This document shows positions 31,523-43,000 of a stretch of 64,000 nucleotides of DNA, piece after piece. The stretch's first letter is position 1; every line of letters begins with the position of its first letter. Made by a program: the position numbers and the translations under genes. The stretch lies in contig JBANSL010000018.1 of assembly GCA_037127255.1 (NCBI GenBank), positions 11,257,175-11,321,174 of the forward strand, in the 5' to 3' direction. Under the pieces are notes generated by a model. The model was not told the origin of the DNA. It did no database searches and saw nothing but the letters and a program-made list of their open reading frames with translations. Source of the stretch: Persicaria tinctoria (taxonomy: Eukaryota > Streptophyta > Magnoliopsida > Caryophyllales > Polygonaceae).

Positions 31523-32776
31523 AGAAACACAAGGTTATGAAACCAGATCTTGATTCTGCTGAGGCTTCTAATGACTCTCCAGTAGCAACTCTGACCAAGA
31601 GTTCTATAAGGTACGTGATTCACCTTTCGGCCAGTTTTACTGTGCCATGTGGACTCACCTTTCTGCCAGTTAGTGTGATAAAATTTCCCATTACTGTACA
31701 CAACTTCCAAGCCTATCATCTGCCTTGAAATCAACTTCATTTTTTTCTATATTATAGGATTAATCTGATTCTTACAATGATGCTTTTTTTTCTTTTCACA
31801 GATCATCAAGCATGCTGAAGGAAGAATTATCTAACCAGCCACTTCAATATTTGTCCTCTACCACAAATTCAGGTATGAAATCATGAGCCTAGAGATTTAA
31901 TTGGATTTTCCTACTGCATTGTGCCTAATCTATTTGAATTTACTGTCTTTTGAAACCAGAGCATTTATGATTCCATCATTCTTTTTATTGCCTTCTGGTT
32001 TCCCTCTTTTTTTGTGACTTTTTGAACATTTGTTGCTACTATTGTTTTCACGTCTTTGAGCAGCTGCTTCAATATCCCCTTGAAAAGTTTTTAAACGTTT
32101 TCGATCATGAGATTCAGTGTTCATTCACTATTATTTTGGTCTTATTGTGTTTGTGTAGGTTACTAGTGTCAAACCGCTATATTTTTAGAATAAGCTAGGC
32201 TAAAGGTTGCTATAATTTTGTGCTTGTTTAAGTGTTGATTAAGTGTGTTATTTCAGGACAAATATATTTGGCTTTTTGGACAAGAAGCCCCGGTCACAGA
32301 GCTGGCAGATTGGATTTATGCTGGCTGACCTACTCATCCTTCTGTAAAGCTTGAGGTTTTATGTTCCTTCTTTAGCTTTCTTTTTTGTTCCCAGAGTTTA
32401 AGTTAGGCTGGTTTTTTGTGAACATTTTAGAAGATAAAAATTATTCAATTGAGCATAGAAAAGAGAACAAGTAAGAAGATAAATAAAAGTATGTACGTAC
32501 TTTCAACTGATTGTCCTTGATGAAACAGAAGGCTCTTGTGATTTGTGAGATGGGATTGGTTTATGATTGGGCTTTGTTAGTTATGTCCTGGTCCAATACT
32601 CCTATGTGCAATGTAGATTTTGCGGCTAAACTAAGATGGCTACTCCCCCATACCTCTCTTTTCCAATATGTTAAAACAAAATTGCAGACCTGGAGGTCGG
32701 CAAATATGAGACAGCCATATATTCAGTTCAGTGTAGCAACTTGGAGCGCAAGCTGCCTATATGCAGAGATTGTGAG
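31523..32776 (+). pseudogene. exon relics of an unrecognised multi-exon gene
   Basis: Exon-like blocks bounded by AG and GT occur at about 31535-31610, 31801-31873, 32258-32350 and 32686-32776. The first two splice in frame and read DSAEASNDSPVATLTKSSIR then SSSMLKEELSNQPLQYLSST. The third reads WLFGQEAPVTELADWIYAG, a stop, then PTHPSVKLE. The fourth reads LEVGKYETAIYSVQCSNLER then KLPICRDCE before a strong GTAAGT, with two cysteine pairs. I do not recognise the family. The in-frame stop and phase mismatch between blocks 2 and 3 argue for a decayed gene or captured fragment. Confidence 0.4.
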
Positions 32777-32963
32777 GTAAGTTTCTGCCTATTCTTTTTT
32801 TTTTTTTGCAATGCTATGAGGTTGGGTTCGTTTGGTGCACCATCATTCTACATTATCAACGATTCCTTGCAACAAGGCCTTATTAGCTCATAAGCCCTGT
32901 TTAACTAATAAGTAATTAGTAGATGGTTCCAAATTAGCCATTTGTGATTTTTGAAGGCACTCT

Positions 32964-32976
32964 TTGTGTGTGTGTA

Positions 32977-33019
<43 letters not shown>
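32964..33019. repeat. compound GT/GA microsatellite
   Basis: GT repeats (with one interruption) run directly into about 15 GA units. This is a polymorphic-type simple repeat. Confidence 0.9.
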
Positions 33020-33023
<4 letters not shown>

Positions 33024-33259
33024 GTACTTCCTGTGCTTTTGAAAGACATCATCGGATGTTAATGGATAGATATCTAGTAGTGTGAGTTACTTCTTTCACA
33101 TGGAGGTACTTAATAGTTTACTTATTGTTCTTTATCTTAAGTTTTTTTTTTACTATAGTTTCTTCCCGCAATCTGTTGTAAACTTAGCACCCATCAATTA
33201 AATTTATGTGTTAGTTTCGTTTGCAAGGTAGAAGGAAATTATACTATTATTTTTATTTA

Positions 33260-33328
33260 AGCCTATTAGCTCAAATGGTAGAGCGATGTGTTTATACACA
33301 AGATGCGTGTTCAAATCTCGCACAGACT
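33260..33328 (+). pseudogene. tRNA-like sequence with shortened anticodon arm
   Basis: Same family as 11087, 12782 and 12937. The D arm GCTCAAATGGTAGAGC is intact. The central hairpin is GTGTTTATACAC without a 7-base loop. The T arm (GCGTGTTCAAATCTCGC) and acceptor end (ACAGACT against AGCCTAT) are more diverged than in the other copies. Confidence 0.55.
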
Positions 33329-33344
33329 ACTATAATAATTAGGC

Positions 33345-33603
33345 AAAAATTACCACAATACTCCGTAGAGCTATTTACTTCGGTTTGACAATTTACCATG
33401 GTTCAAAACACAATTACCACACGACCTATTTACCACGGTTCACAAGACCTACAACTGCAAACAGATTTACCACGGGTGGACGGTTTTACCACAGTTTTGT
33501 TCACATGGTAAACAAATTTACCATAGCCACTTTTACCTCGGTTCAGAACCGTAAAAAAAGCTTGCACACGGAACCGAGGTAAAACCGGCTTTTTGTACTA
33601 GTG
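33345..33603. mobile_element. CACTA-like terminus with TTTACC repeats
   Basis: On the minus strand it starts CACTAGTACAAAAAGCCGGT. The adjacent 250 bp contain at least six TTTACCACGGTTC-like subterminal motifs (33388 to 33545) in both perfect and decayed form. A CACTA end and repeated subterminal motifs are the hallmark of CACTA/En-Spm elements. The opposite end was not located, so this may be a truncated copy. Confidence 0.55.
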
Positions 33604-34210
33604 TTATGAACTATGAGATATGATGGTTACTGACTTACTGGCATGGGTAGTGGTTACCATTACCCATTTCATGTTTATGTAGGTTGGTTTCTTAAATCTG
33701 GACCCATTTTTGGTTCAAATTGACAGTTTTAGAATATAGGTTCAGATCTATTTTTTAATGGTTTGATTTGTATATATCTAAAAGGGAAAGTATTGTATAT
33801 TTTTTTATTAAAAAGATGTGTACATGTATATAATCTATCTTACACGTTAAAAAGAGGCAAGTTTATGCCAAACTAGAAAAAAAATAAAAGAATTCATCAT
33901 TTCCCATGCTCAAATAGAAAGATGTGCACATGTGTGCATTTTGAACTTGTAACAAGATGGTTGATCTAATTGCGAATGGGGCTATGATACATTTATATTA
34001 GGTGTAAAATAAAAATTTTACACTACAAATAATAACATGATATGTGTTAAAAAGTTATGTAAAAAGTAACTAAAGTAACTACAAGTCTAGCTTTTCCTCT
34101 TTTCTTGATCATGATAATCAATATTCCTCTCATCACCAACTCATGCGGGTCTCATCCAATATAAGTTTTTTTTATTATAATATGATTAAATTGATATTTT
34201 CAATTATGAT
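33604..34210. other. AT-rich intergenic stretch
   Basis: No gene or paired repeat was recognised. Confidence 0.4.
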
Positions 34211-34215
34211 AACAC

Positions 34216-34408
34216 TGTTAAGGAATAATCAATAAATTCCTATTATTTTATATTTTCTATTAATTAGGTTAGTTTTGAATTAGTCAGAGTAGTTGAGATT
34301 ATCTCTCTACCTACTCTCTCCATTATCTCATCTTTTGTAATTTAAATATCAAACTGATGCTTAATGAGAATCAATACAATCAGTTGAAACACAATTGAAT
34401 TGCCTTCA
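34216..34408 (+). repeat. left LTR of the TRIM element
   Basis: 193 bp, TG...CA bounded, two differences from the right LTR. Confidence 0.93.
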
Positions 34409-35370
34409 TGGTATCCGACCGTTCTTAGCCTAACGGCTCCGATCCTCAAAACTAATGGCTTCCGCCGGCCTAACCAAAAACACTTTTATGGCCAAAACCA
34501 TGTAGGCCTTCCTATCTTCTTTTTTTTTCCCTTCCTTATTCCCTTAGCCCAAAAAAAAAAAAAAAAAAAAAAAAATCATTGATTCCCTTCTCCATTGAAG
34601 CTACGATCTTGTTGCTGATCCAAAATCACTAACCTACCATATGCCGTTGAAGCCTTCATCGCATCACCACCGTATCGGTCAGCGCTTCAAGGACCAACCA
34701 AGATTGCTGCGCCATCTACCATTGTCTTATCATCCTCAACTTCTCAAGTCACCATGCCAGGCTGTTTTCCGGCCGACCCACGAACACTAGCACCGCCACT
34801 AGCCGGCCAAACAAAACCTTCTTCGGCCTTGTCCGAATCAAAACTTTGGCTTTGTCCAACCAAAATTTCTTTGGCCAAAACCTACATCGGCCACACAAAA
34901 TCTACTTGAAGCGCCGTGTCATAACATGGTCCACAAAAACTAACCCAAACATCGACTTTGCCCGCTTTCAACTAACCCAACAAGTAGGGCCTTGCTTGCA
35001 CTAACCATCGGCCTAGCCCGAACCCAACACCGGCTCCGTCCGACTCTCCAACCATGGCTTGGGCAAACCCAAACATGTCGGCCTTCGGTTCTGAACCCTT
35101 TTGGGACAACAACCAACTCTTCGGTACGTATGTCCGAAACTCAACCGAGCCACACCATCGCCCATCATCCATCTTCTGCTGTCAAGGGCTCCGAATACCC
35201 TACAACTACGTATCTATTGTTGCCATCAACATTGTTGAAGAGATACAACTTTAGAAACCTTTCTTCGGCTCCGTCTTAATGAAACCAACATCGGCTTCAT
35301 GTGTTACAACATTAGGCCAGTCTTCAGTGTTCGTCCCTTTTATTTACCTCTCGCTTCGACTGCGGAGGCA

Positions 35371-35563
35371 TGTTAAGGAATAATCAATAAATTCCTATTA
35401 TTTTATATTTTCTATTAATTAGGTTAGTTTTGAATTAGTCAGAGTAGTTGAGATTATCTCTCTACCCACTCTCTCCATTATCTCATCTTTTGTAATTTAA
35501 ATATCAAACTGATGCTTAATAAGAATCAATACAATCAGTTGAAACACAATTGAATTGCCTTCA
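35371..35563 (+). repeat. right LTR of the TRIM element
   Basis: 193 bp, TG...CA bounded. It is followed by the AACAC target duplication. Confidence 0.93.
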
Positions 35564-35732
35564 AACACTTCCTAATAATAATAATTGTGACACCACCCAC
35601 ACTTGTACAAACAACTCATTTTATCTTGATTTTTTTTATAAAAAAAAAACTAACATAATTTTATTTAGATAAACTCTTAAAGATAATAGGAGTATGTTGA
35701 TTGGTTAAATATTTATTTTTTTTATATTTTTC

Positions 35733-36361
35733 TAGGGGTGGGCATGAGACAGGACGAGACTGGATTAGGGTAATTCCACGTTCCGTCCTGTGTATTTTTT
35801 ACGGGACGGAATTGAATTATGTTTTTTGAATCCCATCGGATCTTATATATCCCTCGCGGGGTGGGATCGGAACGGGACAGGACTTGTCCCTCGTGGAAAA
35901 AAAATCTAAAATAATTCAACAAAAAGGGCTTTTATCGATCTCTTTAGATAGAAATCAAATTTATTAAATATGTAATTATGCTACTGAGGGTATATATACA
36001 CCACTACTACTACTACTAATTGAGATATACCCATTGTACGTATGTATATATGCTATGCTACTGAGTACTGAGTATACATACTACTATGTTTTTTTTGGTG
36101 GGAATGCTACTGAGCATGACACACATATATAACATATATAGAACTTATTAAAACCGACATTATGTGCATTTTTTTTATATAAAATATATATAGTTTTATA
36201 TATATGCGGAACGGGATTTACGGAACGAGAACTTTTCGTCACGTGTCTCGTCCCTCGTATTTTTTACGGGACGGAATTGGATTTTTTTTTTTCAAAATCC
36301 CACCAGGATCGGGACGGGATGCGGGAAGGGATGAGATTTGCGGGATTTGTGTCCACCCCTA
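35733..36361. mobile_element. non-autonomous hAT element (TAGGGGTGGGCA ends)
   Basis: Starts TAGGGGTGGGCA and ends TGTCCACCCCTA. The 8-bp duplication TATTTTTC is exact at 35725-35732 and 36362-36369. Subterminal GGGACGGGA and TCCCGTCC motifs are shared with the element at 11359. It is 629 bp with no transposase. Confidence 0.9.
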
Positions 36362-36369
36362 TATTTTTC

Positions 36370-37096
36370 TGATGAAAAATTATTATATATTTTTCAATTT
36401 ACTTTTTTTTAATAATTTCCTAAAAATCAAATATTTATTTAATGTAAGAGATGTATAATTAAGTAATGATGGTAAAATTAATTATAATTGTGAATTACTT
36501 TTTACTTTTTGAATCATTATCTTCTTTTAAAACATGTGAGTGGGAATCATGCAATTTGATTGGTAGTGTAAAATATTTACTTTTACACTAGGTGTAAATG
36601 TAGACTTTTCCTTGTGAATGAGAAACACAAATTGAATTCCCCTCCTCTTATTATAATGGGCCTAAATATCTACTTATTAACAAAAAAAAAATGGCATATC
36701 CTTCCCGGGGAAACTTTTCGAAATTGTAAAGATTTCACAAGATTGAAAAAAAAAAATATAACTCTATTATAATTTGATTGATTAAAAATTTATTGGTTCA
36801 AATGTGTTGAATTAAACCTATTGATTAGAAAACGTAGTATGTGTTAATGTATATATTAATTTAATATTTTGAATTAAACCTACTGATTAAAAAATATAGA
36901 ATATGTTAATTAGAGAAATAAATAAATAAAATGATTATCATAAATAGTTATTCGTTAATATATGATGTAACTTTATTGAAAAATAGTTTTAAATTAATCT
37001 CATTGCTTAAAACATAAGAAGTAGTTTAATATATTACATAGATATATAGATAAATTACAATAAAATTATATAAGAGGTCAATATTATTATATAAAG

Positions 37097-37098
<2 letters not shown>
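36370..37098. other. AT-rich intergenic stretch
   Basis: No gene was seen. TTGAATTAAACCTA.TGATTA phrases recur near 36800-36895. Confidence 0.4.
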
Positions 37099-37132
<34 letters not shown>

Positions 37133-37136
<4 letters not shown>

Positions 37137-37480
37137 GGTGGGATGTTTGTGTCGATCTGACGGGGTCCTGCCCTTTTACTCAGTCTGGGATGTCTGACTT
37201 TGTGCCTGGTCGTGTTGTTGTTGATGCTGCTCGGCATAAGTGTGCTAAGTATCGAGATTTGTGCACGGCGGCTAGTTATGGTCTCATACCCTTCTCCTTC
37301 TCTTCGTTGGGGGAGTTAGATACGGATGCGGTTGCTTTGCTGAAGCAGATTCATAAATTCTCCGTATCTCAGGATGCCGGTGCTCGTGCTGCCGCTTTTA
37401 TTTTCACTAGACTCTGTTTTATTATCGCTAAGGGAGTGGGTGTCCAGATAGTATCTCGGCTACCCACTAATTTCTTGTAA
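37133..37480 (+). mobile_element. 3' end of a retrotransposon reverse-transcriptase ORF
   Basis: An open frame reads WDVCVDLTGSCPFTQSGMSD, continues FVPGRVVVDAARHKCAKY and FSFSSLGELDTDAV, and ends SRLPTNFL with a stop at 37478-37480. I recognise this as the conserved C-terminal tail of a plant reverse-transcriptase-type polyprotein found in many genomes. The LINE or RTE assignment is inference. It is abruptly bounded by AAT microsatellites on both sides (37099-37135 and 37510-37590), so it is 5'-truncated with a simple-repeat tail. Confidence 0.55.
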
Positions 37481-37509
37481 ATAGTAATTGGTTAATAGAA
37501 GCAAGTTTA

Positions 37510-37528
37510 TAATAATAATAATAATAAA

Positions 37529-37590
<62 letters not shown>
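37510..37590. repeat. (AAT)n microsatellite
   Basis: About 25 AAT units with small interruptions. A shorter AAT tract precedes the retroelement fragment at 37099-37135. Confidence 0.9.
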
Positions 37591-37710
37591 GATGTTACAT
37601 GGATATATTAAAGGATAAATTAATTAGCTGACTAAAATAAATTGATTATGTAATAATAAGATTATATAAGATCTTATAAGTCCCGTGCATGCTACATAAG
37701 TGCATTATGT

Positions 37711-37740
37711 CTTATCCTATGCCCAAGGGCATAGGATAAG
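37711..37740. repeat. 30-bp palindrome, CTTATCCTATGCCC-AA-inverse
   Basis: Arms of 14 bp pair perfectly around a 2-bp centre. A diverged relative is at 2479-2504. TTAGGATATAGGATAGAAAA follows at 37850-37869 and an AAAGGATTCAC phrase is shared with 2420-2430, so both loci probably derive from the same small element. Confidence 0.7.
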
Positions 37741-38215
37741 ACCCTAAATTTGGAAAAAATAAATAAATTTTAATTAGTTTAGTCTTTTTTTAATTAGATT
37801 ATTAGGGTCGCTTGCCTTTTTTATAGGAAATCTTTCCCAATTTAGGATCTTAGGATATAGGATAGAAAAACTGATAGAAAAAAGCCTTCTCTTTGTAAAG
37901 GATTCACCCACGGTAATGCCAACATAATTTAATTTGGAGGGTTTTTTGTTTTTCTTTCAGTTTTTTATTTTTGTTTCAGTGTTTTTTTTATTAAATTTTA
38001 TGAAAATTAAAATTGTTTATAAACATATAAAAATGTGAATTAGATTAGGTTACTTAAGATATGATTTTTGTAGGTAAAATATTTATAATAAACTAAAATA
38101 ATCAATCTTAATGACTAAAGATAAAATAATTAATAAAAGGTAACATTTATAAAATAATTCATGATAAAATAATAGATTTTGTAACCATTTAAGATATGAG
38201 ATGGACACATAGAAT

Positions 38216-40719
38216 TGTAACACCCCCTTTTTGATCCCAAAGGAGTGTTGCAGCGCCAGTGAATCCGCAGACTTTAATGTCTTTGAATTCACCTGAGGCT
38301 TATAGGGACATGCAACTATGCTCCCATAAACAAGATGATAACTTAAATAAAATAAAATAGGCGGAAGTCAATTAAATATCCTAGTTTAAAATATCCGATC
38401 ACAATAACATAAAAATACCAAAACCATAAAGTATGAATAACTTTCAAAATAGCTGAAATTAAAATAGCGATGCGGAAACTTTAGAGGTTCAAAACTTGTA
38501 GTAAAAGATTCAATAAATGATAGTCCGCTCTTCAACTCTCTCCTGCTCCGCTGCTTGCACTAGACCTGTGGAATATGGTGTGGTGTTTCGTGAGAACGAA
38601 GGACACCAGTCATCCAATAAATAGGATGGTTAGTACAATTAAGACTAGCAAATGATAGGGAAAATGTTGAGACTTTAACCCTACAGTGACCATAAAACGG
38701 TATGTCTCAGGTTAAGGGAATGACACGAATATTTATAGTAGAAACTGAATAAAAAGGATAAAAATTCACACATGACTCGGATGATTATAACGATCGATTA
38801 TAAGATAAGAAAAGGAATTATACTCGAGGCAGATAAGTATAATAACTGAAATGATCACCTATTTAAAAGTTGATACTAACCATAATCACAATGATAATCA
38901 CAATGATAATAATAATAATATACGTGGTACCGATCGGGCCTTTAACAAGGACCACGACCTACATCAGATCGTTGTTTTACCACCCCGCAGAGAATGCATT
39001 CCGGGATGGTGTTTCATGAAACCTTGTAAGGCGGTGGCTTAACGAACCACAACCTGCAAGTCAGTCTACTGCATAACTTGTCAAAGGCATAAAGCCACTC
39101 GCATCACGTGGTGCGCATTTGAACATATCATAATTAAGCATCACATGGTGCCTATCTTATCATACATAAACAGTTTATACCAGGTTATCATAACAACGAC
39201 ATTAAATCAAACAGGGACAAGCATGGATAATTCAAAGGGTCTTACTATCACATGCCACTACTTTGCATGAAAGAACAAGCAGAATATCATGCACTTTAGG
39301 AAGAAGAAAATGGGCAACTTTCACTTATCTCGAGTTATAAACAAATAACATATTTAATACACATCTCACTATAATTAATTTAATAATTGCCCATTAATTT
39401 ATACTCATGCCAATTTATGAATAAGGAGATAAATTACATCAAGCAAACGAGTATGCAATTTATCGAAATTGGCAAGGAAATTGACCACAGGGCCGCATTC
39501 GACACGGAAGAATTTAAAAGGCACGTCAAAGAAAATCACGAAACATGCAAAAGGCATTGAACGAAATCACTTGCCATAACCTTCGACGATCGGTTGACGA
39601 CAACAAGACGAAATTCTGGCACCTATTGAATCCAACGAAAAAGAAAGTATTTAATATTGGTATTTTATATAATTAACTTTACTTAACTCAATTAGAAATT
39701 GAATTAATTCTATAAAGTTAAGAATCTATACCAATATAAATTCCTCGGGGAGCAGGATCCGGGGTGGGTGCTTCGAGATTGCTTGGTGTCGCTGAAATGG
39801 GCAAGAACCGAATTAGATTAAAAGTATGGCCACCTAAATTAATAAATAATTATCTTAGGGCCATAAACGAGAGTAGAATTAAAGCAATGGGGACTTTCTG
39901 TAATTTGACCAAAAGAGATTAAAAATCTCTTTGAATCACGTACAGAGGAAGAAGGAGACGGCCGATTTGGGACGAGGCTCGATGCGGCTCTCCTCCGACG
40001 TCAATGGGCTACGATCGAACACGGCGGCGATCGGAGGCGATGGGAAGCGGCAAGGCAAGGGGCCTCGGTGGTGGTGGACTGCGGAGAGATTGCAACTGCG
40101 GCGGTAAGGGTCCTCGGTGGCGGCAATTCGAGACGCAGGGCAGCGGCGATCGGAGGCGGCTCGGCCTGGGCGTTCTCCGGGCAAGGGCTGCGGCTCGGTG
40201 GCTCGACGGTGAGGGCAAGCAACGGTCGGAGACGACGGATGGAGAGATGACAAGGTGCAGTGACGGTGGTGGCCGCGGCGGAGGCTGGTCACGGCTCACG
40301 ACAGACTTGGGAGAGGAAGAGGATGACGGTGGAGGCGGGTTTGATTTTATGGGTAAACCTAACCTTGGACGTATACGGTTGAATTAGGTTAGATAAAAGA
40401 TAGATTTTAAGGAAAATAAATAAAAGAAGTGGATGAAGACGAAAATAGATGACAGATTTCTCCACTTTAGCAGGAGGGATATTATTTAATATAATTTCAT
40501 AAATTAAATAATAAGGGTATTTAGAGGATTTCTGTAATTAAATCCATCGTATATTATTTCTCTTTAGAATAATTTAATTATTCTAATTCATACCATATAT
40601 TTTATTTGAATTTATTAAATGACCAAATTCACAAGATATATACTATAGTTTGATATAATATAGACTTATTTAATTAAATAAAAATAAGAAATAGCCCAAA
40701 AATAATTTGGGGTATTTCA
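38216..40719 (+). mobile_element. 2.5-kb solo LTR, probably Ty3/gypsy
   Basis: It begins TGTAACACCCCC and ends GGGGTATTTCA. The 5-bp duplication AGAAT is exact at 38211-38215 and 40720-40724. The TGTAACACC start and GGTATTTCA end are usual in plant Ty3/gypsy LTRs. No PBS, gag or pol sequence is inside, so this is most simply one LTR left by recombination between two. A GC-rich block (39945-40370) produces several overlapping open frames on both strands without recognisable domains. I treat these as non-genic. Confidence 0.8.
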
Positions 40720-40836
40720 AGAATATCAGATGATACGTGAATAAATCTTGTATGTGTCAAACGGGTACCACGCTAGGAATGATACACCATATAAAATCAT
40801 AGATTAATACGGATATCATCCGAAATATATGATTAA

Positions 40837-40863
40837 CTAGTTTTATTACCCGCGACGTTCGCG
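40837..40863 (-). mobile_element. Helitron 3' terminus (minus strand)
   Basis: On the minus strand CCGCGAACGTCGCGG forms a short GC hairpin, followed by GTAATAAAA and a terminal CTAG, then a T in the flank. Helitrons end in CTRR with a hairpin about 10 bp upstream and insert between A and T. The 5' TC end was not identified. Confidence 0.6.
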
Positions 40864-42029
40864 GCTTCTTAATAAATTACGTGGCTTAAATTTATTGGAT
40901 ACACATTAATTGACGTGTCAAAAAACTCGGGTCCGATTGCAAGAGAACGACACGTAAATGAATCACACCAAAGCCCGCCACATAGGATTGAGACGTGGAA
41001 TCCTATGTGTAAGGCTCTGATCGAATTTGCTTATGTGTCATATTTTGGCTCAATCTAGTCCTACTTATTTTAGCCACGTCAATTAATAAAATCATATCTT
41101 TTAGCCACATCATTTAATATGATCCATCTTCATTTACAATAAAAATTAATTTAAATAATAAAATATTATCGTATCTTAGTTAGATCACCCTAATAATTTA
41201 GATTACTGCCAACCAAAAAAAATACATATTATATATTATGTAATTCTCCATTCTTTTTTTTCCTTAACATAGTAACAATTTAACAAATTATATCAACCTC
41301 GAATGGTTTATATATATTTTTTTCTGATTAATTGATTGCATTGGGTAAACTTGTTATATGTATTCCCACGATTTTTGTATTTAAAATATTGGGTAAATTT
41401 GTTATATGTATCCACTATTAATGATAACGTTAAAATTGATCCGAGATAGATTAATGATAACAATTTTATTTAAAATTTAAAATTTATCCAATATAGATTA
41501 CGTATCGATGTATATTAAATTTACCTAAAAAAAAATCAAACACAGCTTTAAAAAAAAATAATCAAACACATAGGATTTTAATTTACGTAAGTTATGGATT
41601 TTAGTATACGTGGAAGCATATCTCAATTACTACAAAATCTATCTTTAAACTAATTTTAATATAAACTATTTGAAATCTTTGGATTTTAATATAAAAAAGT
41701 AGAACCGAACTTTTATTTAATGAATATGAAAAAATGGAAGTATATCTCAATCACTTAAATTGGAGATCTTTTTTAACAAAAAAATATATAAAATTGATTG
41801 AAATTACACATAGATAAATAGATTAAACGGTTGTATGACATGTCTTAAATTTATTGGACATTCATTAATTGACGTGTCAAAAAATTGGCCAAAATGCACC
41901 AGAAAACGACACGTAAGCGAATTACACCAGAACCCGCCACATATGATTTCCACGTCTCTGTTTTAGTATTATATATTGATGAATTGATGATTGATATTGA
42001 TATGATTACATAATAAATTTTAAAAAATT
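40864..42029. other. Helitron-associated AT-rich body with direct repeats
   Basis: Two diverged direct copies of a ~125-bp segment are present (40883-41008 and 41845-41965), sharing TTAAATTTATTGGA, CATTAATTGACGTGTCAAAA, GAAAACGACACGTAA-like and CCCGCCACATA. No gene was seen. Confidence 0.5.
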
Positions 42030-42057
42030 CGTGCGTGCGCCACGGAGTCTAGGCTAG
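42025..42057 (+). mobile_element. candidate Helitron 3' terminus (plus strand)
   Basis: CGTGCGTGCGCCACG (short hairpin) is followed by GAGTCTAGG and CTAG, then T. It faces the minus-strand terminus at 40837. Both lie at the ends of a 1.2-kb interval, so one may be a chance or nested copy. Confidence 0.4.
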
Positions 42058-42958
42058 TTGGAGAATCAAGGAAAGGAGAATGATTGCACATTTTTCTCAA
42101 TTTCTATCATTTTTAGTGGTTTATAAAATCCCTCCAAAACCATCCGTGAAGTCTCTGTCGGCCTGAGCGGCTCCGCCCTTGACCTCCATCTCCAACCGGA
42201 ACCCGCCTAGCTCACACCGTTCCCGTTGTCCCCGGTGTTCGCCGGCCCTGAGTAGTGGCTCCCAGCCCTCGACCTTCCACCACCGGCATGTCAACCACCG
42301 CCTTCCTGACCGCCCCTCTTCTCCCCATCCTCCGGCGCCTCTTACAGGTCTACTTCTTCGCCCTCTGTTTATGTCTAACTTCAGATCTTTTGTTCTTGAA
42401 AACCAAACCCCCAATCTCAAATTTGTAACCCAAAATTGCAAGTAATCACTACAGCACAAAAAACCCCCCAATTTGAAAACCAAATCTACTGTGTCAACCT
42501 CCGTCTATCCTTCCTCTCCGTCTCCCGCCTCTCTGGTAACCTCTCCGTGTCTCCATCCTTTCCCGGTTCCCTGTTTCAATCAGCGTTGTTAACATGCACA
42601 CCCAATTGTCCTCTTCAAATCTCTGCAGATTTGATAACCCAAATCTGGTTTTACCCAAATCGAATACCCAAATCGATAAACCCACAAAAAATTGGAAAAC
42701 CCACAAATCCAATTAACCAAAATTAGCCAGGCGCTTTGATCTACGGTCTTGGATCTTGATCCGACACCATTACCACCTAAAGCGATCTCAACAGCAGTCC
42801 AGATATCAAGAATCAAGACAAGACATCAAGGCTGTAATTTGCTACTTGTTTTAGTTTGTTTTTTTTTTTTTTAGTTTGTTCGCCGACCCTATGCGTAGGG
42901 TCTAACAAGTCATCTTCGGATGCCTTCAAGATCGCTTGTCGATCCACTTCTTACCCAC

Positions 42959-43000
<42 letters not shown>

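Larger units (their letters stand above)
34216..35563 (+). mobile_element. complete TRIM-type small LTR element
   Basis: Two 193-bp LTRs (34216-34408 and 35371-35563) start TGTTAAGG and end CCTTCA. They differ at only two positions, both transitions. The 5-bp duplication AACAC is exact (34211-34215 and 35564-35568). Immediately after the left LTR is TGGTATCCGACC, close to the initiator-Met primer-binding site, and just before the right LTR is the purine-rich TGCGGAGGCA. The 962-bp interior has no gag or pol and is C-rich with recurrent CGGCC and AACCAA phrases, so it must be mobilised in trans. Total length is 1348 bp. Confidence 0.93.

Noticed and set aside
39936..40387. Arg/Pro-rich frames on both strands
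   Set aside because: They lie in the GC-rich block of the solo LTR, overlap in several phases, and show no domain.
42962..42998. Poly(A) tail of a processed pseudogene
   Set aside because: The A run is striking, but no coding match or target duplication was found upstream, so it is only mentioned.
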